Shown one piece after another: positions 28,253 to 37,685 of a stretch of DNA of 64,000 nucleotides. The notes below the pieces were generated by a model, which ran no database searches, was not told the DNA's origin, and was given only the letters and a program-made list of their open reading frames with translations. This DNA is from Sabulicella rubraurantiaca (GTDB lineage Bacteria > Pseudomonadota > Alphaproteobacteria > Acetobacterales > Acetobacteraceae), in assembly GCF_017355885.1 (NCBI RefSeq), contig NZ_JAFEUU010000002.1, forward strand, positions 62,001 to 126,000, read 5' to 3'. A program made the translations under genes and the position numbers. The stretch's first letter is position 1, and every line of letters begins with the position of its first letter.

Positions 28253-28348
28253 CCGGCTTCTCTCCCCAAAATAAGCGAAGGGCGGAACCGGGGTCCCGCC
28301 CTCCAACACCAGCCGGCACAACGCCGGGTCAGCAGGAACGCTGCGGCC

Positions 28349-29536
28349 TCAGCGGCCGAAGGCGCGCTTCAGCTCGTCCACCAGGTCGGTCTTCTCCCAG
28401 GTGAAGGTGCCCTTCTCCGCGTCCGGCGTGCGGCCGAAATGGCCGTAGGCCGCGGTCGGCACGTAGATCGGACGGTTCAGGTGCAGGTGCTCGCGAATGC
28501 CGCGCGGCGACAGGTTCACGAGCCCGTCGATCACCTTCGAAAGCTTCGTCTCGTCCACGTCTTTGCCCGTGCCGTGCAGGTCGAAATAGACCGAAAGCGG
28601 CTTGGACACGCCGATCGCGTAGGAGACCTGGATGGTGCACTTCTCCGCGAGGCCGGCGGCGACCACGTTCTTCGCCACGTAGCGCGCGGCATAGGCGGCC
28701 GAGCGGTCCACCTTGGTCGGATCCTTGCCCGAGAAGGCGCCGCCGCCATGCGGGGCCGCGCCGCCATAGGTGTCCACGATGATCTTGCGCCCCGTCAGGC
28801 CGCAATCACCGTCCGGCCCGCCGATCACGAAGGTGCCAGTCGGGTTCACGTAGAGCTCGGCATCCGGGCACATCCAGCCCTTGGGCAGGCTGCTCTCGAT
28901 GATGGGCTTCACCATCGCCTTGATCTGCGCCTGGTCCATCCCCTCGACATGCTGGGTCGAGAGCACGACGGAGGTGGCGCCGACCGGCTTGCCATCCACG
29001 TAGCGCAGCGTGATCTGCGACTTGGCGTCGGGCAGCAGGCCGCGCACCGCCACGTCGTTGGCGCGGCGCATCTCGCTGATGCGGCGCAGGATCAGGTGCG
29101 CGTAGTAGAGCGGCGCCGGCATGAGGTCCGGCGTCTCGGTGCAGGCATAGCCGAACATGATGCCCTGGTCGCCCGCGCCCTCGTCCTTGTTGCCGGCGGC
29201 GTCCACGCCCTGGGCAATGTGGGCGGACTGGGCGTGCAGATGGCACTCGAGGTCGGCGTGGCGCCAGTCGAAGCCTTCCTGCTCGTAGCCGATATCGGCC
29301 ACGGCCATGCGGGCCTTGTGCATCAGCAGCTCAGGCGTAATGGAGCCCGGGCCGCGCGTCTCGCCGGCGATGACGATGCGGTTGGTGGTGACCAGCGTCT
29401 CGCAGGCCACGCGCGCATAGGGGTCTGCCTCGAGGAAGGTGTCCAGCACGGTGTCGCTAATGCGGTCGGCCACCTTATCGGGGTGGCCCTCGGAGACGCT
29501 CTCCGAGGTGAACAGGTACTCGCCCTTGTCGCGCAT
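28349..29536 (-). CDS. metK: S-adenosylmethionine synthetase
   Basis: A 395-residue enzyme that makes S-adenosylmethionine from ATP and methionine. Signatures: [22 protein letters not shown] at the N terminus, [10 protein letters not shown]-type motif as [13 protein letters not shown], and the phosphate loop [23 protein letters not shown]. Start at 29536 (MRDKGEYLF) by family alignment. I looked for a SAM riboswitch in the 108 bases upstream and did not recognise one. Confidence 0.97.
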   Translation of the reverse strand: MRDKGEYLFTSESVSEGHPDKVADRISDTVLDTFLEADPYARVACETLVTTNRIVIAGETRGPGSITPELLMHKARMAVADIGYEQEGFDWRHADLECHLHAQSAHIAQGVDAAGNKDEGAGDQGIMFGYACTETPDLMPAPLYYAHLILRRISEMRRANDVAVRGLLPDAKSQITLRYVDGKPVGATSVVLSTQHVEGMDQAQIKAMVKPIIESSLPKGWMCPDAELYVNPTGTFVIGGPDGDCGLTGRKIIVDTYGGAAPHGGGAFSGKDPTKVDRSAAYAARYVAKNVVAAGLAEKCTIQVSYAIGVSKPLSVYFDLHGTGKDVDETKLSKVIDGLVNLSPRGIREHLHLNRPIYVPTAAYGHFGRTPDAEKGTFTWEKTDLVDELKRAFGR

Positions 29537-29611
29537 GGCGTGGTTCTGCCTCTTGTCGCTTTGTTGGGTGGAACCGGACACCCCCGGTCGGAGCGCCTGC
29601 CGATGGCGGCG

Positions 29612-29640
29612 CGCCGCACCCCTTGGCAGGGTGCGGCCCG
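29612..29640 (-). terminator. Hairpin between dadA-like gene and metK
   Basis: Arms CCGCACCC / GGGTGCGG with a 7-base loop, a few bases after the stop of the D-amino acid dehydrogenase gene. No T tract follows. It may weaken read-through into metK. Confidence 0.4.
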
Positions 29641-29644
29641 GGGG

Positions 29645-30898
29645 TCAAGGCAGGGTGAATCCTTCCGTGGGAATCGGAGTCCGACGGCCCGCCATCATCG
29701 CGGCCACCACGGCGGCGCTGCCCATGGCCAGGGTGAAGCCCAGCGAGCCATGTCCAACGTTCAGCCAGAGATTGGGCGCCGCCCGTGTCGGGCCGAGAAT
29801 CGGCAGCCCGGTGGGGGTGGAGGGGCGTAGCCCCGCCCAGGGGCGGATCTCGCCCCAGTCGCTGGCGCCCGGGAAGGCGGCCCGGGCTTGGCGCAGCAGG
29901 GTCGTCAGCCGGCTTTCCTCGATGCGGCGATCATGGCCGACCAGATCGGCCATCCCGGCCACGCGCAGCCGCTTGCCGAGGCGCGCATAGACCACCTTGG
30001 CCGCGCTGTCGGTGATGGAAAGACGCGGGGCTTCCGATTCGTCCACCACGTCGAGGGTGAGGGAATAGCCCTTGAGCGGGTAGATCGGCAGGTCGAGTCC
30101 AAGCGGCCGCAGCAGCGGCCACGCCCCATTTCCCAGCGCGACGACGAAATGGTCGGCCTCGATCGGCCCCTGCTCTGTCGCCACGGCACGGATGCGCCCA
30201 TCGGCACGGACGATCTGGCGGATGCGCATGCCGAGGCGCAGCGTCACCGCCGCGTTGCCGCGCGTCAGCCGCTCGGCCAGCGCCTCGGAGAATCGGCGCG
30301 CATCGCCGGCCTCCTCGCTTTCGGTCAGGATGCCGCCGGCGATGCGATGGGCGATGTGACGCAGCGCCGGCTCTGCCTCCAGGCATTCCTCGCGGGAAAG
30401 GGAGCGCTGCTGGCTGCCTAGCCGCGCCTGAAGCTCCATCTGGCGCCGCGCCCCCGCCATGCCTCCTTCATCCGGCTGCACCACCAGCTTGCCGGCGCGC
30501 GTGAAGTCGAAGTCCAGGTCCGGAAGCGCAACGGTCTCGCGCATCAGGTCGCGCGACAGGTAGGAGAGCAGCAGAAGGCGTCGCGTGGTTTGCTCCGCCG
30601 TTTCCGCATTGCAGGCGCGGATGAATTGCAGCAGCCACTTCCATTGATGCGGATCGGCTTCCGGCCGGAAGCGCAGCGGCCCGTCCGGGTCCATCAGCCA
30701 GGACGGCACCTTGCCCAGCACGCCCGGCCCGGCGAAGGGTGCGACATAGGAGTAGGAGAGCTGCCCGCCATTGGCGAAGGAGGCGCCCCGCCCCGGGGAG
30801 TGCTCCGCATCCAGCACGGTGACGCGCCAGCCTTCGGCGGCGAGGAGATGCGCGGTCGAGAGCCCCACGACCCCCGCGCCCAGGACCAGGACATGCAT
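29645..30898 (-). CDS. dadA: D-amino acid dehydrogenase (DadA-like FAD oxidoreductase)
   Basis: A 417-residue FAD-dependent DAO-family enzyme, oxidising D-amino acids to 2-keto acids and passing electrons to the respiratory chain. The N-terminal dinucleotide motif is VLGAGVVGLSTAHLLAAEG, followed by the DadA-like ASFANGGQLSYSYVAPFAGPGVLGKVPSWL. The C-terminal GLRPSTPTGLPILGPT and NLWLNVGHGSLGFTLAMGSA are typical of DadA. The usual partner alanine racemase is not adjacent, so related substrates are possible. The start at 30898 is the first Met of the Rossmann motif. Confidence 0.9.
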   Translation of the reverse strand: MHVLVLGAGVVGLSTAHLLAAEGWRVTVLDAEHSPGRGASFANGGQLSYSYVAPFAGPGVLGKVPSWLMDPDGPLRFRPEADPHQWKWLLQFIRACNAETAEQTTRRLLLLSYLSRDLMRETVALPDLDFDFTRAGKLVVQPDEGGMAGARRQMELQARLGSQQRSLSREECLEAEPALRHIAHRIAGGILTESEEAGDARRFSEALAERLTRGNAAVTLRLGMRIRQIVRADGRIRAVATEQGPIEADHFVVALGNGAWPLLRPLGLDLPIYPLKGYSLTLDVVDESEAPRLSITDSAAKVVYARLGKRLRVAGMADLVGHDRRIEESRLTTLLRQARAAFPGASDWGEIRPWAGLRPSTPTGLPILGPTRAAPNLWLNVGHGSLGFTLAMGSAAVVAAMMAGRRTPIPTEGFTLP

Positions 30899-30982
30899 GG
30901 TGCCATGGTGCGGCGCGGCACGGCCGAGGTCCAGGGTGGCAGGCGTTTCCGCTGGCCCGAATAGGGCGCTAGACACGCGCCC

Positions 30983-31717
30983 ATGGATGACGAAGCCCTC
31001 TGCGCCGAGATCGCCCGGCATTTCTGGTTCCACAGCATCGAACTGCGCCCCGGCATCGTCACGCCCGGCCTCAAGACGCCCGAGATCATGCGGGCGGAGG
31101 AGGAGGTACTGCTGGGCTCCTTCGACCTGTCCGGGCTTTCCGTGCTCGATATCGGCGCCTGGAATGGCGGCTTCTCCTTGGCGGCGCTGCGGCGCGGCGC
31201 TGGACGCGTGCTGGCGACGGACAGCTTCACCTGGGACGCGCCGCATTTCCGCGGCCGCGAGACCTTCGACCTCGCCTGCGCCGCCTCCGGCCTCCGGCCC
31301 GAGGCGCGGCACCTGGACCCGACCGAGCTGCCGGCCGGGCTCGAACCCTTCGACCTCGTGCTGTTCCTGGGCGTCTTCTACCACCTGCGCGACCCGATCC
31401 CGGTCGTGGAGGCGCTGGGGCAGGTGACGCGGCAGGTGTTGCTGCTGGAGACGCATCAGGACGCGCTGGAGGAGAAGCGCCCGGCCATGATCTTCTATCC
31501 AGGCGACGAGCTGGTGGGCGACGCGACGAATTGGTGGGGGCCGAACCCGCCGCTGATCCTGCACCTGCTGCTCCAGGCCGGGTTCGACCGGGTGATGCAC
31601 CGCCCGCACCCGATCTTCGGTGCCTCGCGCGGACTCTATGCCGCCTTCCGGCCAGGGGCCTCCCCTGCCCTGCGCGATGCCCTTCCCGCTCCATGGGCGG
31701 AGATGTCGCCCGCTTGA
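30983..31717 (+). CDS. SAM-dependent methyltransferase, CmoB-like (DUF1698)
   Basis: A 244-residue class I methyltransferase. The N-terminal helix region WFHSIELRPGIVTPGLKTPEIM is characteristic of the CmoB / DUF1698 group, followed by the SAM loop LDIGAWNGGFSLAALRRGA, LATDSFTW, and FLGVFYHLRDPIPVVEALG. CmoB itself is a larger tRNA carboxymethyltransferase; this shorter protein may act on another substrate. Its end overlaps the next gene by 25 bases, suggesting coupled translation. Divergent from the dadA-like gene with 84 bases between. Confidence 0.8.
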   Translation: MDDEALCAEIARHFWFHSIELRPGIVTPGLKTPEIMRAEEEVLLGSFDLSGLSVLDIGAWNGGFSLAALRRGAGRVLATDSFTWDAPHFRGRETFDLACAASGLRPEARHLDPTELPAGLEPFDLVLFLGVFYHLRDPIPVVEALGQVTRQVLLLETHQDALEEKRPAMIFYPGDELVGDATNWWGPNPPLILHLLLQAGFDRVMHRPHPIFGASRGLYAAFRPGASPALRDALPAPWAEMSPA

Positions 31718-32889
31718 AGCCCGAAACCTTCGACGTGGTAGTGCTGGGGGCCGGCGCCGCCGGGCTTTATTGCGCTGCCACGGCGGGGCAGCGCGGGCGG
31801 CGCGTGCTGGTGCTGGACCATGCGCCGGAGCCGGGAAAGAAGATTCTGATCTCCGGCGGTGGGCGCTGCAACTTCACCAACCTCCACGGCGCCGACCCGG
31901 CACGCTACCTGTCGGGCAACCCGCGCTTCGCCCGCTCCGCCCTCGCCCGCCACACGCCACAGGATTTCCTGGCGCTGGTCGAGCGGCACCGCATCCCCTG
32001 GCACGAGAAGACGCTTGGGCAGTTGTTCTGCGATCGCTCCGCGCGCGACATCCTCGGCCTGCTCCTAGACGAATGCGCGGCGGGCGGGGTGAATCTGCGC
32101 TGCGGAGTCCGCATTACAGCGCTGGAGCGGGCGGAGCGCTTCCGCGTGGAGACCGACCGCGGCAGCTTCGAGGCGCCGTCCCTGGTGCTCGCCACCGGAG
32201 GCCCCTCCATCCCGAAGATGGGCGCGACCGGATTCGCCGCCGAGGCCGCGCGGCGCTTCGGCCTGCGCGTCACCCCCCTGCGCCCGGCTCTGGTGCCGCT
32301 GCGCTTCGAGGGCGCGTCGCTCGACCTCATGCAGCCCCTGTCGGGCGTTTCGCTGCCTGTCCGCGCCGCCTGCGACGGGGCACGCTTCGAGGAAGCGCTG
32401 CTCTTCACCCATCGCGGCCTGTCGGGCCCCGCCATCCTGCAGGTGTCGTCCTATTGGCGCGAAGGAATGCCGCTCGCGCTCGACCTGCTGCCGGGACTCG
32501 ATGCGCGGGACTGGCTGCTTTCCGCTAAGCGAAGCCAAGGGCGCAGCGAGACGCGCACCCTGCTCGGCACGCGCCTGCCGGCGCGACTCGCCGCCGCGCT
32601 GGCCGAGGGAATGGGCCGCCTCGCCGACCTGCCTGATCGCAGCCTCGCGGCGCTGGCCGCGCGGCTGTCGGACTGGCAGCTCGTTCCCTCCGGAACCGAA
32701 GGCTATGCGAAGGCCGAGGTGACGCTGGGCGGCGTGGACACGGCAGAATTGTCGCAGAAGGACATGCAGGCGCGCGCTGTGCCAGGGCTGTTCGTGGTCG
32801 GCGAGGCGGTGGATGTGACCGGCTGGCTCGGCGGCTATAATTTCCAGTGGGCGTGGAGCAGCGGGCGGGTGGCCGGCCTCGCGGCGTGA
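31693..32889 (+). CDS. HI0933-type NAD(P)/FAD-dependent oxidoreductase
   Basis: A 398-residue flavoprotein of the HI0933/BaiN-like family. Signatures: VVVLGAGAAGLYCAATAGQRG, PGKKILISGGGRCNFTNLH, LATGGPSIPKMGATGFAAEAARRFG, the TEGYAKAEVTLGGVDTAELSQKDMQAR segment and the C-terminal GLFVVGEAVDVTGWLGGYNFQWAWSSG. The family is widespread but its physiological reaction is poorly defined; one member is a bile acid enone reductase. The ATG at 31693 overlaps the upstream methyltransferase; a TTG at 31714 is an alternative. Confidence 0.9.
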   Translation: MGGDVARLKPETFDVVVLGAGAAGLYCAATAGQRGRRVLVLDHAPEPGKKILISGGGRCNFTNLHGADPARYLSGNPRFARSALARHTPQDFLALVERHRIPWHEKTLGQLFCDRSARDILGLLLDECAAGGVNLRCGVRITALERAERFRVETDRGSFEAPSLVLATGGPSIPKMGATGFAAEAARRFGLRVTPLRPALVPLRFEGASLDLMQPLSGVSLPVRAACDGARFEEALLFTHRGLSGPAILQVSSYWREGMPLALDLLPGLDARDWLLSAKRSQGRSETRTLLGTRLPARLAAALAEGMGRLADLPDRSLAALAARLSDWQLVPSGTEGYAKAEVTLGGVDTAELSQKDMQARAVPGLFVVGEAVDVTGWLGGYNFQWAWSSGRVAGLAA

Positions 32890-32913
32890 CGCGCCGGGCC
32901 AATCCATGCGAGA

Positions 32914-35379
32914 GTGCATGGAACCCACCTTCGCAACCGCTGGTCTCCTTTGCCCCTCGTTCTTCGCGCCCTCCTGCTGCTGCTCGTCGCCTTGATTCCG
33001 GCTGCACTGGTGCAGGTCTGGATAGAGCGCGAGGCCCGTGAGGCGCGGGCGGGGCAAGTGGGCCAGCAGGCAATGCGCCTGGTGCGCCTCGTCGCCTCGC
33101 AGCAGATCCGCACGTTGGAGGGCGCGCAGCAGGTTCTCGCCGCCATGGCCGCGCACCGCGCCGTGCAGGCGCTGCGGCCCAGCGAGGAATGCGACGACTT
33201 CCTGCGCGGCGTGCTGCAAAGCTACACGCGCTACACCGTCGCCAATGTCTTCGACCTGAACGGCGACTCGGTCTGCTCGCCCTGGCCGGAGGAGATGCGG
33301 GGCGTCAACGTCCGCGACCGCTGGTATTTCGATGAGGTTATCCGGACGCGGAGCTTCGTGATCGGCACCTATGGCACGGGCCGGGCCAGCCGCGCCCCAA
33401 GCGTCCATCTCGCCACCCCTCTGTTCAACGACGCGGGAGATGTGCAGGCGGTGATGGTGCTGGGCCTGTCGGTGGATTGGCTGGTCCGCGACCTCCTGTC
33501 GCTGGAACTGCCGGAGGGCTCCTCCTCCACCATCGCGGATCGCGAGGGAACGATCCTGGCCCGCTCGCGCGATCCGGAGAGTTTCGTGGGGCGGCGCATG
33601 CCGGCCTTCGCCATGGCGCTGCTGAACCGGCCGGAACCGGGCATCGTCGACGCACCGGCGCTGGACGGGGTTCGCCGCATTGCCGCCTACCTGCCGGTCC
33701 ACGTGGCGCCGGAGGGCCTGTTCATCACCATGGGGCTCGAAGTCGACCGGGTGCTGCGCGATGCGGCAGCGCGGGACCGGCGTTCCGTGGCGCTGATCCT
33801 CGGCTCGCTCCTGCTCACCTTCGCGCTGTCCCTCGCCGCCTTCGGGGCGGCGGTGCAGCGTCCGGTCCGGCGCCTCCTCGCCACCGCGCGACGCTGGGGA
33901 CGGCAGGACTGGAATGCACGGGTCGGGCCAATCAAGGGCGGGCGGGAATTCGCTCGCCTCGCTTCCGCCTTCGACGCCATGGCCGCCGAGGTCCAGGCCC
34001 GCGAGGCCGCTCGGGCCGAAAGCGAGAGCCGCCTTTCCGCCCTGCTCGACCTGTCGCCGCAGATCGTCTTCACCGCCGACCCCCACGGCCACATCACCTG
34101 GATCAACCGGTTCTGGCACGAATACACCGGCCAGCCGCAGGGCTCGGGACTCGGCGCCGGCTGGGCCGCGCCCATCCACCCCGACGACCGCTCCCGCGCC
34201 GGCGAGGCCTGGATGACCGCCGTCGCGCGGGCCGGCACATCCGATACGGAATTCCTCCTGGAGAAGCGCCTCTTCCACGCCGCCAGCCGCACCTATCGCT
34301 GGCAGGTGGTGCGGGCCCGCCCGCTGCGCGACATGGCTGGCGTGACGGTGGGCTGGATCGGCATCGCCGTGGACACGCACGAGCTCCGAGAGGCCCAGGC
34401 CCAGGCCGAAGCCGCGGCCCGTCGCCTTCGCGCCACCTATGAGAGCGCGCCTGCCGGGCTGGCCCTGCTGAATCGCGACCTGCGCTTCATCGCGGCGAAT
34501 CGCCGCCTCGCCGCGCTCGATGGCAAGGACCCGGGCGAATACGTGGGCCATACGCCGGAGGAGCTGGGACTCGCCCTCGCCCCGCAGATCATGCCCCTGC
34601 TGCGCTCCGTCGTGGAAAGCGGCGAGGCGCATGAGGAGGTGGAGGTCACGCTGGACACTGAGCGCGGGCGCCGCTTCCTGCTCTGCGGCTTCCGCCCCGT
34701 CTATGACACCAGCCCGGCCGCAGCCGCCGTCACCGCCGCCGTGCTGGACATCACCGCCCGCAAGCGCGCGGAGGAGGTGGAGCGCCTCCTGTTGCGAGAG
34801 GTGGACCACCGCGCCAAGAATGCCCTGGCCGTCGTGCGTTCCCTGGCGCGCCTGTCCCTGGCCGAGCGCCATGGCAGCGCCGAGGCGGTGGTGGAGGCGC
34901 TGGAAGGCCGGATCTCGGCGATGGCGCGGGTCCACACGGTCCTGGCACGCGAACGTTGGGCCGGCGCCGAGCTGGGTGAACTCGTGCGCAGCGAGCTGGA
35001 GCCCTATGGCGACGCCGCGCTGGCCGAGGGGCCGCCGATCCGCCTGTCCAGCGATGCCGCACAGCCCTTGACGATGGTCCTGCACGAGATGGCGACCAAC
35101 GCAGCGAAATATGGCGCGCTTTCCGTCGAGACCGGCCAGGTCCTGGTGCGCTGGCGGCGTGGCGCGGATCGCGGTGTCATCCTCACCTGGGAAGAGCGCG
35201 CGGGCCCTGAGCTGTCCGGCACGCCGCCCTCACCCGGTTTCGGCTCCCGCCTCATCGAAGCGAATGTGAACGGGCCGCTGGATGGCGAGGCGGATTTCCG
35301 TTGGGAGAAGGAGGGGCTGCGCGCGACGCTGCGGATCGCGCGCGAAGCGACGCTGCCCGACCACAAGGGCGCGGGCTGA
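32914..35379 (+). CDS. HWE-family hybrid sensor kinase with periplasmic and PAS domains
   Basis: An 821-residue membrane kinase. A first membrane helix (about residues 13-33) precedes a periplasmic double-Cache-like sensor (including NVRDRWYFDEVIRTRSFVIG), a second helix (about 290-312, LILGSLLLTFALSLAAFGAAV), a HAMP domain, then two PAS domains (about 370-490 and 500-610). The HWE phosphoacceptor is His632 in REVDHRAKNALAVVRSLARLS, and the ATPase part has LHEMATNAAKYGALS and the LTWEE box that names the family. The GTG at 32914 was taken as start. No response regulator is adjacent; such kinases may feed the general stress pathway (PhyR) or a single-domain regulator. Confidence 0.88.
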   Translation: MHGTHLRNRWSPLPLVLRALLLLLVALIPAALVQVWIEREAREARAGQVGQQAMRLVRLVASQQIRTLEGAQQVLAAMAAHRAVQALRPSEECDDFLRGVLQSYTRYTVANVFDLNGDSVCSPWPEEMRGVNVRDRWYFDEVIRTRSFVIGTYGTGRASRAPSVHLATPLFNDAGDVQAVMVLGLSVDWLVRDLLSLELPEGSSSTIADREGTILARSRDPESFVGRRMPAFAMALLNRPEPGIVDAPALDGVRRIAAYLPVHVAPEGLFITMGLEVDRVLRDAAARDRRSVALILGSLLLTFALSLAAFGAAVQRPVRRLLATARRWGRQDWNARVGPIKGGREFARLASAFDAMAAEVQAREAARAESESRLSALLDLSPQIVFTADPHGHITWINRFWHEYTGQPQGSGLGAGWAAPIHPDDRSRAGEAWMTAVARAGTSDTEFLLEKRLFHAASRTYRWQVVRARPLRDMAGVTVGWIGIAVDTHELREAQAQAEAAARRLRATYESAPAGLALLNRDLRFIAANRRLAALDGKDPGEYVGHTPEELGLALAPQIMPLLRSVVESGEAHEEVEVTLDTERGRRFLLCGFRPVYDTSPAAAAVTAAVLDITARKRAEEVERLLLREVDHRAKNALAVVRSLARLSLAERHGSAEAVVEALEGRISAMARVHTVLARERWAGAELGELVRSELEPYGDAALAEGPPIRLSSDAAQPLTMVLHEMATNAAKYGALSVETGQVLVRWRRGADRGVILTWEERAGPELSGTPPSPGFGSRLIEANVNGPLDGEADFRWEKEGLRATLRIAREATLPDHKGAG

Positions 35380-35397
35380 CGCGTCAGCGTCCCGGCG

Positions 35398-37104
35398 TCA
35401 CTGCGCCGCCTCGGCCTTGGGCTGCGACTCGTCCTCCTCCGAGTCCTCCGCCGGAAGGAACGGGCGGGCCTCCTCCAACAGGCGCGGCAGCTCGGTCAGC
35501 CAGGGACCCAACGAGGCGGAGGAAACGGCCTGCTCCGCCTCATCGGTCACGGCGAAGAGGATGGCGCGCGGCGCCAGTTGCCGCGCCGCGCGCAGGGCAC
35601 GCCAGAGGCGCGGCCTTCCCGCACCCGATGCCATCACCAGCACCGCGAGGTCGGCACGGCGCGGCTCCAGCGTCACGCAATGCCCCTCCTCCACCAGGGC
35701 GAGGCCCACTGCTGCCGCGGCGGCATGATCCAGCGCCCCGGCCATGGGACGCACGACGATGTGAGGATCGGCCGCCTCCTCGCCCCGCTCCTCCAGCACC
35801 CGGAGCAAGGTGCGCGACGCGCGCAGCGCCAGGGCGGGGCCAAAGCCCTCGTGCCGGCGGTCCGACTCCACCTGGGCGATGGCGGGGAAGACGAACCTGT
35901 TGAGCGCGTCGCCCAGATTCTCCGAGGAGGCGTGGCGGTCGAAGACCATTCCTGCCCCGTCCGCGTCGCCGGCCAGCAGGCGCTGGTAGAACCGCGCCTG
36001 CGGCTCCAGCGGCGGGCTGTCGCCCAGCAGGACGTCCAGGAATCGGAAGCCCGGCACGTGGCGCCCGACGATCACGATGCAGGCCGTCAGCGCGGGGGCG
36101 AGGATCAGGCCGAGCGGCCCCCACAGCACCGCCCAGAATCCGGCGGCGAGCACGAGGGCGATCGGCGTCACGCCGATGGAGTGACCGTAGAGCCAGGGCT
36201 CCAGCACATAGGTCACGAGGCCGTCCACGATGAGGAACAGCCCCACCACACCGAACACCGCCCACCACCCTTCCGTGGTGGCGAAGGCGAGGATGATGGG
36301 GAAGAGCACGGAAAGCGGCGCGCCGAGATAAGGGATGAAGCGCAGCGTGAAGCACAGCGCGCCCCAGAGCGGGGCATTCGGCAGGCCCAGCATCCACAGC
36401 CCGATGCCCATGGAGGCGCCGAACACCGCGTTCATCATCACCTGCATGAGCAGGAAGCGGCCGACGCGGTCCGTCGCGTCCAGCATGGCGTTGGTGGTGC
36501 GGTGCAGGTCATGCGTCCCGGCGAGGCGCAGCACGCGGTCGCGCAGATCCTCGCGATACACGAGCAGGAAGGCCATCAGCAGCAGGGTGATCAGCACCGT
36601 GGCGACGGGCGCCATCACCATGTGCAGCGCACCCAGCATGGTGGCGAAGGGCGAGGACGCTCCGGCGGCGACGGCGACCGTGGCCGCCGGGCTCTCGCTT
36701 GGTGGGGCAAGCGCAGCCGAGAGCCGTTCGAACAGCGCCATCACCCCCTGGATCGGGCCGGAGGTCTGGGTCAGGGCGACGAGCTTCTCCCGCACCGTGG
36801 TTTCATAGGAGGGAAGCTCCCCCGCCAGGGTCAGTGCCTGCGACACCACCGTCCACAGCACGCCGGAAATCAGCCCCAGCAGCAGCAGCATGACCGCCAG
36901 CACGGCAACCACACGCGGCACGCCGTGCTTCTCCAACCAGTTGCCGATCGGCAAGGCCGCGATGGTCAGCAGCAGGGCCAGGGCCAGAGGGGCCAGGATG
37001 TCCCGCCCGAGCCACAGCACCGCTACGACCCCCGCGACGATGAGGAGCCTCTGTGCAAGATCGGTGCGCGATGGAACGGTAAAATGGGTCTGGAAGGGTG
37101 CCAT
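35398..37104 (-). CDS. AI-2E family transporter with extra C-terminal domain
   Basis: A 568-residue membrane protein. Residues 15-355 form the eight-helix AI-2E/PerM permease (GRDILAPLALALLLTIAALPIGNWLEKHGVPR; LRFIPYLGAPLSVLFPIILAF; LVTYVLEPWLYGHSIGVTPIALVLAAGFWAVLWGPLGLILAPAL), family members being exporters or Na+/H+ antiporters. Residues about 361-568 form a soluble, predicted cytosolic domain that ordinary members of about 350 residues lack, ending in an acidic tail. Start at ATG 37104; the longer frame to 37167 adds only a poor N terminus. Divergent from dps, 84 bases apart. Confidence 0.87.
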   Translation of the reverse strand: MAPFQTHFTVPSRTDLAQRLLIVAGVVAVLWLGRDILAPLALALLLTIAALPIGNWLEKHGVPRVVAVLAVMLLLLGLISGVLWTVVSQALTLAGELPSYETTVREKLVALTQTSGPIQGVMALFERLSAALAPPSESPAATVAVAAGASSPFATMLGALHMVMAPVATVLITLLLMAFLLVYREDLRDRVLRLAGTHDLHRTTNAMLDATDRVGRFLLMQVMMNAVFGASMGIGLWMLGLPNAPLWGALCFTLRFIPYLGAPLSVLFPIILAFATTEGWWAVFGVVGLFLIVDGLVTYVLEPWLYGHSIGVTPIALVLAAGFWAVLWGPLGLILAPALTACIVIVGRHVPGFRFLDVLLGDSPPLEPQARFYQRLLAGDADGAGMVFDRHASSENLGDALNRFVFPAIAQVESDRRHEGFGPALALRASRTLLRVLEERGEEAADPHIVVRPMAGALDHAAAAAVGLALVEEGHCVTLEPRRADLAVLVMASGAGRPRLWRALRAARQLAPRAILFAVTDEAEQAVSSASLGPWLTELPRLLEEARPFLPAEDSEEDESQPKAEAAQ

Positions 37105-37188
37105 GAGTCCTCCGGCCTCGCTGCAACGCGGCGCCGCGCGCGGGCGTTGCTGGCCCGGAATTGACATTCAGTTCATAGGAGGCATGGG

Positions 37189-37635
37189 ATGTCCGGCAAG
37201 AACGAAGGCGTGACCGAAGGTCTGAAGGGCTTCCTGGCGGACACCTACGTGCTCCTCGCCAAGACGCAGGCCTGTCACTGGAATGCGCGCGGCAAGAACT
37301 TCTATGGCCTCCACAAGCTGACCGAGGAACAATACCAGGAGCTGTTCCAGGCGGTGGACGACATCGCGGAGCGCATCCGCGCCCTGGGCGGCGACGCGCC
37401 GGTCTCGCTGGCCGACATGCTGGGCCTCGCCAGCCTCGACGAGGCCAAGGAGGTGCACGCGACGGATGAAGCAGTGCGCCTCCTCACGGCAGATAACCGC
37501 TCCCTGGCGGAGCGGGCGAAGGAACTCGCCCTCGACGCCGACGAGGCGGATGACCTCGCCACTGCAGACATGCTGACTGAGCGCGTGCAGGTGCATGAGA
37601 AGGCGGCATGGCTGCTCTCCAGCCACGTCACCTGA
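37189..37635 (+). CDS. dps: Dps family DNA-protection ferritin
   Basis: A 148-residue ferritin-like protein expected to form a dodecamer that oxidises and stores iron and shields DNA under stress. The ferroxidase ligands fit the Dps spacing: His30 (ACHWNARG), His42 (FYGLH), Asp57 and Glu61 (VDDIAERI). An AGGAGG box lies 6 bases before the ATG. The N-terminal tail is short and only mildly basic. It is the first gene of a rightward stress-like cluster that includes the DUF883-like and PRC-barrel proteins. Confidence 0.93.
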   Translation: MSGKNEGVTEGLKGFLADTYVLLAKTQACHWNARGKNFYGLHKLTEEQYQELFQAVDDIAERIRALGGDAPVSLADMLGLASLDEAKEVHATDEAVRLLTADNRSLAERAKELALDADEADDLATADMLTERVQVHEKAAWLLSSHVT

Positions 37636-37685
37636 AACCCCTGGGGCGGCGAGCCCGTTTCAAAGTCACCCAAGCAAGGAAGCGG

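Noticed and set aside
29537-29644. A SAM riboswitch upstream of metK
   Set aside because: Only a simple hairpin is seen there; no SAM-I, SAM-II or SAH-type core could be recognised.
37161-37166. TTGACA just before dps as a -35 box
   Set aside because: A -10 box at normal spacing would overlap the dps start codon, and the AGGAGG binding site lies between; chance match.
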